The notes under the pieces were generated by a model. The model saw only the letters and a list, made by a program, of their open reading frames with translations, was not told the DNA's origin and ran no database searches. From CAISIP01 sp031367285 (GTDB taxonomy: Bacteria; Pseudomonadota; Gammaproteobacteria; Burkholderiales; Burkholderiaceae_C), in NCBI GenBank assembly GCA_031367285.1, contig JANLPN010000502.1, positions 1 to 38,156 on the forward strand: a stretch of 38,156 nucleotides of DNA. Direction: 5' to 3'. The position numbers and the translations under genes are program-made. Numbering within the stretch: the first letter of the stretch is position 1; every line of letters begins with the position of its first letter. Positions 22,992 to 30,397 of this stretch are shown piece by piece.

Positions 22992-24344
22992 ATGGACTAC
23001 CTGGACACCTTGAGCCGTTTTGCGGCCGGGCTTGAATTTGCCGCTTTGCCGGCCGCTGTGCAGGAGCAGGTACGCTGGATACTGGCCGACACCGTGGCGG
23101 CTATCGCAGCTGGCTCGGCAGAGCCAGAATTGCGTGCACTGGCAGGCAAGCAGGGCCTGGCCGGCGCTGCCACGCTGATTGGTCTGGGGCGCACGGGCAG
23201 CGCCGACGCCGCGGCCCTGGTCAACGGCACGGCCGGTACTTTTCTGGAGATGGACGAAGGCAACCGCTTTTCACGCGGGCACCCCGCCATCCATGTGGTT
23301 CCCGCCGCGCTTGCTCTGTGCGAAGAGCGTGGCCTGGGGGCGGAGGTGTTCTTGTCGGCGCTGGTTACCGGTTACGAGGTCGGTTCACGGCTTGGAGCCG
23401 CGTCCAGATTGCGTGCCTCCATGCACCCGCATGGCACCTGGGGCACGGTGGGTGCGGCAGCCGGCAGCGCGCGTGCGGCCGGAGCGCAACCACAGGCCAT
23501 GCGCGAGATCATCAATATGGGCGCGTCGCTGAGCACGGCAACGTCTAAACAAACCATGCTCGAAGGCGGCCTGGTGCGCAATGTGTACGCGGGCCTGAGC
23601 AACCGCCACGGCTTGCTGGCGCTGCAACTGGCCGAGAGCGGCTTTACGGGGGAACGCGACGGCCCCGGCTCGCTGTTTGGCAAGGTGGTGTCGGAGTACT
23701 TCGATACCGGCGAGGTAGTGCGCGGCCTGGGCGATACCTGGCACCTGATGCAGAACTATTTCAAGCTGCATGCCTGTTGCCGCTTCATCCATGGCACGCT
23801 GGATGCCATGGATGCGATGGCCGCGCACGGTGCCTTGCCGGCACCGGGGCAGATCGAAACTATTCTGGTCACCAGCTACAGCTTTGCCGCGGAGTTGTCC
23901 GACCCAGCACCGCGCAATACCCTGGCGGCCAAGTTTTCGCTGCCGTTCGCGGTTGCCACGCGCCTGGTCAATGGCAGCAGCGCCATGGCCAGCTTCAATT
24001 GGAAGGCGGTGCGTGATCCACGCGTACTCGCGCTGGCACAAAAGGTCGTGGTGCGCGAAGACCCCGCCATGACACTGCGTTTACCGATGGAGCGGCCGGC
24101 ACGCGTGGAAATCAGGCTCAGCAATGGCGACACGCTGGTCGGCGAAGCGGGCGTCAACCGGGGCGACGATGCGTCACCCTATACACGCGAAGAATTGCGT
24201 GGCAAGTTCATGGACCTGACGCAGCGGGTCTGGCCCGCAACCCATGCCGAGCGGGTACTGCAGGCCACCCTGTCCCTGGGGTCGGGTGCCGCGAGCTGCC
24301 TTGGCGACTGGGTGGCGCTGCTGCGGCGAGCACCCGTGGACTGA
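22992..24344 (+). CDS. MmgE/PrpD family protein (2-methylcitrate dehydratase-like)
   Basis: The product has 450 residues from the ATG at 22992; an earlier ATG at 22926 adds 22 Arg/Pro-rich residues and overlaps an operator. Family features: ILADTVAAIAAGSAEPE, ALVNGTAGTFLEMDEGNRFSRGHPAIHVVPAAL (the helical core with Asp/His residues), HPHGTWGTVGAAAGSARAAG, FKLHACCRFIHGTLDAMDAM and NTLAAKFSLPFAVATRLVNG. Characterised relatives include 2-methylcitrate dehydratase (PrpD), cis-aconitate decarboxylase and iminodisuccinate epimerase, so the reaction may be dehydration, decarboxylation or epimerisation of a polycarboxylate. It is divergent from the livK operon with 163 bp between starts, and is probably co-regulated through the dyads there. 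Confidence 0.88.
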   Translation: MDYLDTLSRFAAGLEFAALPAAVQEQVRWILADTVAAIAAGSAEPELRALAGKQGLAGAATLIGLGRTGSADAAALVNGTAGTFLEMDEGNRFSRGHPAIHVVPAALALCEERGLGAEVFLSALVTGYEVGSRLGAASRLRASMHPHGTWGTVGAAAGSARAAGAQPQAMREIINMGASLSTATSKQTMLEGGLVRNVYAGLSNRHGLLALQLAESGFTGERDGPGSLFGKVVSEYFDTGEVVRGLGDTWHLMQNYFKLHACCRFIHGTLDAMDAMAAHGALPAPGQIETILVTSYSFAAELSDPAPRNTLAAKFSLPFAVATRLVNGSSAMASFNWKAVRDPRVLALAQKVVVREDPAMTLRLPMERPARVEIRLSNGDTLVGEAGVNRGDDASPYTREELRGKFMDLTQRVWPATHAERVLQATLSLGSGAASCLGDWVALLRRAPVD

Positions 24345-24358
24345 AGTGGATAAAGCCG

Positions 24359-25324
24359 TCAAGCCGGCTTGAGCAAAGCTTCGAAATCGGTTGCGGCTTC
24401 CACGCTCAGCGCGCAGATTTTCTGGCACAGCAGCCGCCTGAACGCACCCGCGTCATCGGATTTGGCGTCGGCTGCCCGGATGTCCCGCACCAGGGGATGT
24501 TCGTAGGCTGCCGCCGTGGTGCTGAAGCCCGGTTCGTAGATGCGGGCCGCACCGGCCACAACGCCAAAATCCGGCCCCAGCCGGTCCGCCACGCTGGCCG
24601 CCGCTTGCGGCGTGAGGCAGGCCACATGTGCCAGGCCACGCACGGCTTCGGCGAGGCCACGCGGGTCCACGCCGTAAAAACGCGAGTTCGGTTTGTTGGC
24701 CAGTGCAATCACCGGCAGGCTGCGTTTGGTGGACAACACATGGTTGCAGAATGCCGCCAGCTGCGCCGCATCGTTTACCTCGCGCGGCTCACCCAGTACG
24801 GCAAGCACGCCATCCGACAATTCAAGGCGTTCCACCCAGGCACCCAGCAGGCGGGGCGGTGCCACGACCAGTGGCGCATCGGGGACATCGGTGCACGAGG
24901 TTTGCAGGCCCATCACGTCGGCGTCTCCCGTGTCGGCGACGACCGCGCGCGTCATCCAGGTGCGTGTGCCACGGCGCTCGTTGTAGGCCACGGCCAGGGT
25001 CCAGACCGATCCGTCGCCGCTGGTGGAGACCGCTAGCTCCTGGCCCGGCACCGCGTACTCGAAATGGCCCCTCTCCATCTCGGACGGGGAGGGCAGCAAA
25101 CGCGGCCATTTGGCGCCTACCCATTCCCATACCAGTTCCTGTGCCCGGCGCCGGTTGCTGCGCGAATGTACGGCGCTGCGCAGCGTGGAGCGCACCACAT
25201 GTTTCAGGCCGGGCTTGCTTCTGGCGGGAGAGAGGGTTTTTCGAACAGGAGGCTGCGGCATGGGGGGGCATTGGATGGTGGGAATTGGAACCGGCTGCGT
25301 AATACACAGGCATGGTTTATTCAT
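24359..25324 (-). CDS. Hypothetical protein of unrecognised family
   Basis: I do not recognise this gene with confidence. The frame gives 321 residues from the ATG at 25324; TTG at 25360 and ATG at 25261 are alternatives, and none has a clear ribosome binding site. The first 50 residues are Pro/Arg/Ser-rich (RSTLRSAVHSRSNRRRAQELVWEWV). The middle has a beta-rich stretch (MERGHFEYAVPGQELAVSTS, SVWTLAVAYNERRGTRTWMT) and the C-terminal half alternates alpha/beta (SLPVIALANKPNSRFYGVDP, GLAEAVRGLAHVACL, FGVVAGAARIYEPGF). There is no signal peptide or membrane segment. The VDP..LA..LAHV..L and GAARIYEPGF pattern reminds me of large uncharacterised proteins in actinobacteria, from memory only. It converges with the MmgE/PrpD gene with a 14-bp gap and seems monocistronic. 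Confidence 0.65.
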   Translation of the reverse strand: MNKPCLCITQPVPIPTIQCPPMPQPPVRKTLSPARSKPGLKHVVRSTLRSAVHSRSNRRRAQELVWEWVGAKWPRLLPSPSEMERGHFEYAVPGQELAVSTSGDGSVWTLAVAYNERRGTRTWMTRAVVADTGDADVMGLQTSCTDVPDAPLVVAPPRLLGAWVERLELSDGVLAVLGEPREVNDAAQLAAFCNHVLSTKRSLPVIALANKPNSRFYGVDPRGLAEAVRGLAHVACLTPQAAASVADRLGPDFGVVAGAARIYEPGFSTTAAAYEHPLVRDIRAADAKSDDAGAFRRLLCQKICALSVEAATDFEALLKPA

Positions 25325-25444
25325 GCAAGTTTTGGGCCACTTAGTTGGATGGCCGGACAAAATATGTTTGCAAAAGTGTATGCCGCAACCGGTACGATCC
25401 CCCAGGGCATAATTCGCGGACTACGCTTGATTGTGGCGCAGTGT

Positions 25445-25858
25445 TCAGGCGAGGGAGTTGTCGCCACTCATGTACACAAACACCTGCTCGAACAAATCTC
25501 CGCGTAGGCGGAAGAAATTGCAGTTATGTTTGACGAGTTTCCGCTGGTCGAACGTGAGGTTCTCCACCCGGAAGCGGCTGGCGATGCGGTCCGGGGCCTG
25601 CACCACGTGGTCGAAGTCCCCATGCCAGACACCGGCGTAGCGGGTGAACAGGCGCTCAAGCATGGCTTTGATCTGGGTCTCGCGGCCTTCGTAATGCGTG
25701 TTGTAAGTGGCAATGGTGAAACGCGCGTCCGGTGCAAAGCAGGCCAGTGTCGCGCTCAGGTCCATGCGATCCACGGCCGCAAAATAACACTCGGCCAGGG
25801 TAATCAAGCGGGCTTGTTGCGGAGTGTGGCGTGCCGGCGCTGTCTGGTGGGTTTCCAT
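25445..25858 (-). CDS. SnoaL-like (NTF2-fold) domain protein
   Basis: The product has 137 residues, typical of a single-domain NTF2-like fold. Visible features are LAECYFAAVDRMDLSATLACFAPDARFTI, YEGRETQIKAMLERLFTRY, DHVVQAPDRIASRFRVENL and NFFRLRGDLFEQVFVYMSG. Proteins of this kind act as small cyclases, isomerases, hydrolases or binding proteins, often as accessory enzymes in catabolic operons. Its ATG shares one base with the racemase-family stop (TAATG), so it is translationally coupled and is the last gene of the imide/ureide-type operon. The reaction is unknown. Confidence 0.85.
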   Translation of the reverse strand: METHQTAPARHTPQQARLITLAECYFAAVDRMDLSATLACFAPDARFTIATYNTHYEGRETQIKAMLERLFTRYAGVWHGDFDHVVQAPDRIASRFRVENLTFDQRKLVKHNCNFFRLRGDLFEQVFVYMSGDNSLA

Positions 25859-26628
25859 TACGCACCGCTTGCGGATTTTTGCGCCGCTAGCAGCATTGCT
25901 TCGAGCATGTCCAGCCGCGGGTGCATGGGTCGGGGGTAGGCCGTGCGACTGTGGCTATGGCCCAGCGCCAGCATGCTCTCGGCGATCTTGTAGCTCAACG
26001 GGCCGGGGTTGATGATGGGTACGGGCAGGCGTGCCTGCAACCATGCATGGGCCTGGTGCATGGTGGTCGAGCCCAGGATCAATACGTCGGCACCGTCCAC
26101 ATCAATGGCCTGGCGCGCAGCGGCTTCGAGCAGGGGAAAAACATCTTCCTCCTTGCCCGACAGCAGGGCCTGGTTGTCGGGCGGCACTTCGATGGCGCGC
26201 ACTGAGGCGCACTTGTGGTGCATCCCGAGTTCGTCGAGCGCCTTCTTGTACAGGGGCTTCCAGCGGCTGGCCATGGTCAGGATGGAGAAACGCTCGCCCA
26301 GCATGAGTGCACTCAGCATGGACAGCTTGCCCGGGCCGAATACCGGGATGTCCAGGACTGAACGCAGGGCCGCAACGCCGGAGTCGCTCATGGTATCCAC
26401 GCACACGGCCGAGAAACCCTGCTCCTGGGCACGACAGCCAGCCTCGAAAATCGAGGCGTCGGCCAGAACAAAATCATGGTGGCTGGAGTAATTGACCGGC
26501 CCTGCCTTGACCGCGCGGTACTCGAACAGCAGATGGTCACCGAACTGCAGGCCCTGCAACTGTTGCTGGCGCAACTGCAGCTTGTCGCCGGCCATCGCGA
26601 ACGGAACAATCACCAGGACTTTTTGCAT
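25858..26628 (-). CDS. Aspartate/glutamate/hydantoin racemase family protein
   Basis: The product has 256 residues from the ATG at 26628 (AAGG about 8 bases upstream); a start at 26655 is less likely. It has the two-lobed Asp/Glu racemase layout: KVLVIVPF, SAVCVDTMSDSGVAALRSVLDIPVFGPG with Cys76, GERFSILTMASRW and ADVLILGSTTMHQ. In hydantoin, aspartate and glutamate racemases a second Cys follows the Gly in this last motif; here it is Ser187. The enzyme may therefore be a one-base isomerase, or act like maleate isomerase or arylmalonate decarboxylase relatives, which use one or two Cys. Located 33 bp after a NodB-type deacetylase, it probably handles a chiral or unsaturated carboxylate from an imide or hydantoin. 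Confidence 0.85.
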   Translation of the reverse strand: MQKVLVIVPFAMAGDKLQLRQQQLQGLQFGDHLLFEYRAVKAGPVNYSSHHDFVLADASIFEAGCRAQEQGFSAVCVDTMSDSGVAALRSVLDIPVFGPGKLSMLSALMLGERFSILTMASRWKPLYKKALDELGMHHKCASVRAIEVPPDNQALLSGKEEDVFPLLEAAARQAIDVDGADVLILGSTTMHQAHAWLQARLPVPIINPGPLSYKIAESMLALGHSHSRTAYPRPMHPRLDMLEAMLLAAQKSASGA

Positions 26629-26661
26629 CGTGCTGCCTTCAGCCATTGCGTGCACGCAGCT

Positions 26662-27588
26662 TCAGGGCTGGCCGGCTTTCCAGGCATCCAGAATTTCACT
26701 GCCGGTGGCCGCCCACACCCCTGTGTGCCGTAGCATATGTTGCAGCGCTTCCTCCAGCGCGCCGATGCGGTAGGGCTGGCCTATCACCCAGGGGTGCAGC
26801 GACAAGGCCATGATGCGGCCGCCCTGGGTGGCGGATTCGCGGTACAACAAATCGAACTGGTCACACAGCTGGTCGCGGAAGTCGTCTTCGCCGTGGTGGT
26901 TCTGCACCAGGATGGTGTGGTCGTCCATGTCGATGGCATGCGGCATCGCAACCAGCGGGCCACCAGCCGTGCGCAGGGTGTAGGGCATGTCGTCGTTGAC
27001 CCAGTCGCACACATAGTCCAGGCCGGTCGCGCCGAGCAGATCCAGCGTGTTGGCCGACTCCGACTTGGCGGGCGACAACCAGCCGCGCACTGCTTGGCCG
27101 GAGGCTTGGCGCAGCAGGTCCAGGCTGCGGCTGATGAGTTCGCGTTCATCGTCCAACGCGAGAGCGGCATGGTGCAGGTGGTCCATGTCCAGCCCGTTCG
27201 CAATGATCTCCCAGTTACGGGCCGTGCATTCCCGGATCAGTGCCGGGTAACGCACCGCTACCGCTGCATTGACCGCCACCGAGGCGTGCAGGCCCAGCTT
27301 GTCCAGCACCTGCATGATGCGGAAAATGCCTACGCGGTTGCCGTAGTCGCGCAGCGTGTAGTGGCGCAGATCCGGGTAGGCCGTTTGCATGGCGCCGGGC
27401 GGCTTGAACGGCACACCTTTCATGTCGAGCGGAAACCACTCCAGCGCCGGCACGATCCATAGCGCCACACGTGCACCGCCGGGCCATGACACCGGCTTGC
27501 GCCGCGGCAGCATCGACCAGTCGTACCGGTCGTGGTCCATGCCATACCGGCGCAGCGGGTATTCGAGTTGCTCCTTGGGGAGGCTCAT
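26662..27588 (-). CDS. Polysaccharide deacetylase (NodB/PuuE-like) family protein, paralogue 1
   Basis: The product has 308 residues from the ATG at 27588 (GGGGG about 5 bases upstream); an upstream extension is out of context and lies in the paralogue. The layout matches PuuE/cyclic-imidase-type proteins: SWPGGARVALWIVPALEWFPLD, LRDYGNRVGIFRIMQVLDKLGLHASVAVNA, GWLSPAKSESANTLDLLGATGLDYVCDWVNDDMPY and MALSLHPWVIGQPYRIGALEEAL. At the position where relatives carry a His-Gly metal motif it has ANGLDMDHLHH, that is Asn-Gly, whereas paralogue 2 keeps SHG. Catalysis or metal binding may differ. Such enzymes hydrolyse C-N bonds of allantoin or cyclic imides rather than sugars. Confidence 0.87.
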   Translation of the reverse strand: MSLPKEQLEYPLRRYGMDHDRYDWSMLPRRKPVSWPGGARVALWIVPALEWFPLDMKGVPFKPPGAMQTAYPDLRHYTLRDYGNRVGIFRIMQVLDKLGLHASVAVNAAVAVRYPALIRECTARNWEIIANGLDMDHLHHAALALDDERELISRSLDLLRQASGQAVRGWLSPAKSESANTLDLLGATGLDYVCDWVNDDMPYTLRTAGGPLVAMPHAIDMDDHTILVQNHHGEDDFRDQLCDQFDLLYRESATQGGRIMALSLHPWVIGQPYRIGALEEALQHMLRHTGVWAATGSEILDAWKAGQP

Positions 27589-27621
27589 ATTGCCCCCACG
27601 CTTGTCGCTTCGCGTACTACG

Positions 27622-27663
27622 CTGCCCCCCAAGGGGGCCTTCGCGACTTGGGGCGGCCCGGCG
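27622..27663. repeat. Intergenic C-rich/G-rich repeat, copy 1
   Basis: GCCCCCCAAGGGGGC (27624-27638) forms a short GC hairpin, followed 9 bases on by CTTGGGGCGGCCCGGCG (27647-27663). The second element is identical in copy 2 at 30292-30308, and the preceding hairpin has the same layout there. It lies in the 79-bp gap between the two deacetylase genes. I associate this motif with dispersed intergenic repeats of Comamonadaceae. It may attenuate transcription inside the operon. Confidence 0.6.
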
Positions 27664-27667
27664 TCGC

Positions 27668-28582
27668 TCACGGTGCCTCCCCCACGGGGTGGGCTGCCGC
27701 CGCAAACGCGTCGAAATAGTGTTCGCTGAAATACTGCGCGATTTCGCGTCCGGTTGCAAGCCAGACCTTGTCGTGGCCGGTGATGTACGCCAGCGCCTCC
27801 TCGAACGCCGCCATGCGGTAGGGCTGGCCGACCAGGTAGGGGTGCAGCGGAATACACATGACCGTGCCCGAGTGTTCGCCTTCCTCAAACAGCCGGTCGA
27901 ACTGGCGCTTGAGTATCTCGGCGTAACGCCGCGGTTGGACCAGGTTGACGTTGTAGACGATCACGTCGTTCATCTCGAGCGAATACGGAATGCTGGCCAG
28001 GCGCCCCTGCCTGACCTTGACCGGGCCGGGCTGGTCGTCGTGGAACAGGTCACACACATAGGTCAGGCCCATTTCGGCCACCAGGTCCAGTGTGTTGTCG
28101 GTGTAGGTAAGAGCAGGGGCCAGCCAGCCGTCCAGCTTTTGCCCGGTGTGTTTGCGGATGCTGTCTATCGAGTCCTGGATCACAGCGCGTTCCTGCGCCT
28201 CGTCCATGCCCATCAGGTAACGCGTGTTGTAGCTGCCGTGCGAGTAGAACTCCCAGCCTGCATCGGCACAGGCCTGGATCACTTCGGGGTGGTGCTCACA
28301 TACCGCCACGTTGAGCGACACGCTGCCGCGCATATTGCAGCGTTGCATGGCGTCCAGCATGCGCCAGAAACCGGCGCGGTTACCGTAGTCGCGGTAAGCG
28401 TAGTTGAGCACGTCGGGCGCGGGCCGCGCCCAGGCCGCACGGGCCGGGTTCTTGGGAGGGTTGAGCTCGTAGAACTCGATATTCGGCGCCACCCAGAATG
28501 CCACCTGTGCACCATTGGGCCAGCGGATGGCGGGCCGCTGGTTGTAGGGCAGGTAGTCGTACAGGCCCGGGTCGCGCTTCAA
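27668..28582 (-). CDS. Polysaccharide deacetylase (NodB/PuuE-like) family protein, paralogue 2
   Basis: The product has 304 residues. The start is TTG at 28582: GGAGG lies 6 bases upstream and the codon overlaps the isochorismatase-family stop as TTGA, so coupling is tight. Motifs: AIRWPNGAQVAFWVAPNIEFYELNP, YRDYGNRAGFWRMLDAMQRCNMRGSVSLNV, WEFYSHGSYNTRYLMGM (the metal-binding His region), GWLAPALTYTDNTLDLVAEMGLTYVCDLFHDDQPG and CIPLHPYLVGQPYRMAAFEEAL. It resembles the paralogue downstream along its length. Relatives include allantoinase PuuE and cyclic imide hydrolases. It probably opens a cyclic imide or ureide. Confidence 0.88.
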   Translation of the reverse strand: MKRDPGLYDYLPYNQRPAIRWPNGAQVAFWVAPNIEFYELNPPKNPARAAWARPAPDVLNYAYRDYGNRAGFWRMLDAMQRCNMRGSVSLNVAVCEHHPEVIQACADAGWEFYSHGSYNTRYLMGMDEAQERAVIQDSIDSIRKHTGQKLDGWLAPALTYTDNTLDLVAEMGLTYVCDLFHDDQPGPVKVRQGRLASIPYSLEMNDVIVYNVNLVQPRRYAEILKRQFDRLFEEGEHSGTVMCIPLHPYLVGQPYRMAAFEEALAYITGHDKVWLATGREIAQYFSEHYFDAFAAAAHPVGEAP

Positions 28583-29265
28583 GGCCCGCCTCCCGCGGCC
28601 GCGGGTACACGGCGCAGCTGCTCCAGGGTCTCGGCAATGGTCAATACGTCGGCGTATTTGATGGCCATGTCGTACAGATTGGAGAAATGCGGCGCTTCGT
28701 GTTTGTCGGCCACGCACTCCTCGGGCACGATGGTGCGAAAGCTGCGCGACAGGCTGTCCACCACGGTCGCACGTACACAGCCCGACGTAGAGCCGCCGGT
28801 GACCACCACGGTATCCACGCCGTGGAAGTTGAACACCGATCCCAGGTTGGTCTCGAAAAACGCCGAAGCCATGCGTTTGTTCACGATGATGTCGCGCTGG
28901 TGGTCGATTTGCAGGCGGTCGTCGAACTCGGAGCGCCGGCTGCCGACCTTGATGTTCTGCAGCGAGTCTGGCGTGTCGGTGCGCGTGCCCCACACGCCGC
29001 AGTCCTCGCCCGACTCCATGTAGGCCACATAGGTCCAGACCACGGGGAAGTTGCGCGCTCGGAATTCGGCCGCCAGTTCGTTCACGTAAGCCAGTTGCCT
29101 GGGGTCGGTCTCGTAGGCGGTGGCGAACTCGCCCACGCAGGTGTAGGCTTTTTGCAGATCGATATTGATCAGTGCCGGTTTGCGGCCGAAGCCGAAACGC
29201 TTGCGTGTCGGTCTGGCCTTGATCTCGCCGTAGAGCTGGCGCGCCGTCTTGTTCGATTCTTGCAT
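28579..29265 (-). CDS. Isochorismatase/N-carbamoylsarcosine amidohydrolase family cysteine hydrolase
   Basis: The product has 228 residues. The catalytic triad is visible: Asp36 in ALINIDLQKAY, Lys130 in IIVNKRMASAFFETNL and Cys163 in VTGGSTSGCVRATVVD, with the cis-peptide Gly-Gly-Ser-Thr before it. The long GSRRSEFDDRLQ insertion and the opening TARQLYGEIKARPTRKRFGFGRKPALI fit the N-carbamoylsarcosine amidohydrolase branch, which releases ammonia and CO2 from a carbamoyl or amide group. It heads an operon with two cyclic-amide-hydrolase-type genes and a racemase relative. A TTGACA promoter candidate lies about 30-58 bp upstream. Confidence 0.9.
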   Translation of the reverse strand: MQESNKTARQLYGEIKARPTRKRFGFGRKPALINIDLQKAYTCVGEFATAYETDPRQLAYVNELAAEFRARNFPVVWTYVAYMESGEDCGVWGTRTDTPDSLQNIKVGSRRSEFDDRLQIDHQRDIIVNKRMASAFFETNLGSVFNFHGVDTVVVTGGSTSGCVRATVVDSLSRSFRTIVPEECVADKHEAPHFSNLYDMAIKYADVLTIAETLEQLRRVPAAAGGGP

Positions 29266-29294
29266 TCCCGGTGTCTTTCAGATGCGTTGAATTG

Positions 29295-29323
29295 ATCATG
29301 CGTCCTGTAGATTGTTCTGTCAA
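29295..29323 (-). promoter_or_regulatory. Candidate sigma-70 promoter for the isochorismatase-family operon
   Basis: On the minus strand a perfect -35 box TTGACA (29323-29318) is followed after 17 bases by CATGAT (29300-29295), 4 of 6 matches to TATAAT. Transcription would start near 29288, about 23 bases before the ATG. ATTG-N6-CAAT (29311-29324) overlaps the -35 box and could be an operator. Confidence 0.5.
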
Positions 29324-29379
29324 TAGGACATTTCAACCGCATAACATCTGATCTGTACTTTCGGGCATGACGGTAGATA

Positions 29380-30243
29380 ATGCGCTTCATGTACATCAGT
29401 GACATGCCGTCAAATTCTGGCGGCCTCCCAACGGAAGTACCCATGGCCCCCAGCATTCCAATCCGGTCCTCGGCTTTTGCCCCACTGGACGGTGAAATTA
29501 CTTGCGACGATTGCGGTAACGACGTAAAGCTGGGTTTCCAGTTCAGTTATGCCTACCAGCCCATCGTTGACCTGGCGACCCGTCAAATTTACGCGCACGA
29601 AGCCCTGGTACGCGGTCCCAACGGCGAGTCGGCGCACAGTGTGTTGTCACGCGTCAACGAAGAGAACCGCTACCGGTTCGACCAGGCCTGCCGGGTCAAG
29701 GCGATCAAGACCGCTGCATCGCTGGGTATGCAGACCAAGCTGTCGATCAACTTCATGCCCAATGCCATTTACCGTCCTGAAGTCTGCATCCGCACCACGC
29801 TGGAGGCCGCGCGCCACCACGGCTTTCCGATAGAACGCATCATCTTCGAGACTGTGGAAGGCGAGGAGATCAACGACGGCAAATGGTTGGCCGAGGTCCT
29901 GCGTGAGTACCAGCGCATCGGTTTCCTGACCGCCATCGACGACTTCGGCGCCGGGTTCGCGGGGCTCAACCTGCTGGCTGATTTTCAGCCCGACCTCATC
30001 AAGCTGGACATGGCGCTGGTACGCGACATTGACAAGAGCCGGCCCCGGCAGGCGATTGTGAAGGGAGTGGCGCGGATGTGCGAAGAGCTTGCCATCCGCA
30101 TCATCGCCGAGGGTATCGAGAGCCGCGACGAATGCCTGTGCCTGCAAGGCATGGGCATTGGCCTGATGCAGGGTTACCTGTTCGGCAAACCGGCGTTCGA
30201 GTCCTGCGGGCAGGTGGACGCGTTGGCCTGGCCGCCGGTTTAG
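29380..30243 (+). CDS. EAL domain c-di-GMP phosphodiesterase
   Basis: The product has 287 residues, an EAL domain with a short N-terminal extension containing a CDDC pair at 42-45. Catalytic landmarks are intact: EALVRG (Glu74), SINFMPN, FETVEGEE, DDFGAG, LIKLD, AEGIES and MQGYLFGKP. It therefore probably hydrolyses cyclic di-GMP to pGpG in the cytoplasm; no transmembrane or GGDEF domain is present. Starts at 29380, 29389, 29404 or 29443 are possible, and GGTAGA before 29380 slightly favours the first. The CxxC may bind metal or sense redox state, which is speculation. It is divergent from the isochorismatase operon and lies 155 bp upstream of the cyclase gene. Confidence 0.92.
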   Translation: MRFMYISDMPSNSGGLPTEVPMAPSIPIRSSAFAPLDGEITCDDCGNDVKLGFQFSYAYQPIVDLATRQIYAHEALVRGPNGESAHSVLSRVNEENRYRFDQACRVKAIKTAASLGMQTKLSINFMPNAIYRPEVCIRTTLEAARHHGFPIERIIFETVEGEEINDGKWLAEVLREYQRIGFLTAIDDFGAGFAGLNLLADFQPDLIKLDMALVRDIDKSRPRQAIVKGVARMCEELAIRIIAEGIESRDECLCLQGMGIGLMQGYLFGKPAFESCGQVDALAWPPV

Positions 30244-30253
30244 CGCCCCCAGC

Positions 30254-30308
30254 CCTGGCTTCGCCAGGCCCCCCGAGGGGGTGCAGCCGTTCTTGGGGCG
30301 GCCCGGCG
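30254..30308. repeat. Hairpin plus intergenic repeat, copy 2
   Basis: CCTGGC-TTC-GCCAGG (30254-30268) is a perfect 6-bp stem 10 bases after the EAL stop and may act as its terminator. It is followed by CCCCCCGAGGGGG (30269-30281) and, 10 bases on, CTTGGGGCGGCCCGGCG (30292-30308), identical to 27647-27663 in copy 1. Confidence 0.6.
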
Positions 30309-30397
30309 AACGACATGAGGCCATTGGGCGTGGAGAGCCCCAGGTCGTCGCGGGCGATCCATCCCGGCCCGAGAATCCAGCAGGCAAAATAGCTGCC

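Noticed and set aside
27389..29023. 544-codon plus-strand open frame
   Set aside because: Antisense to two deacetylase genes and the isochorismatase-family gene; composition is that of a shadow frame.
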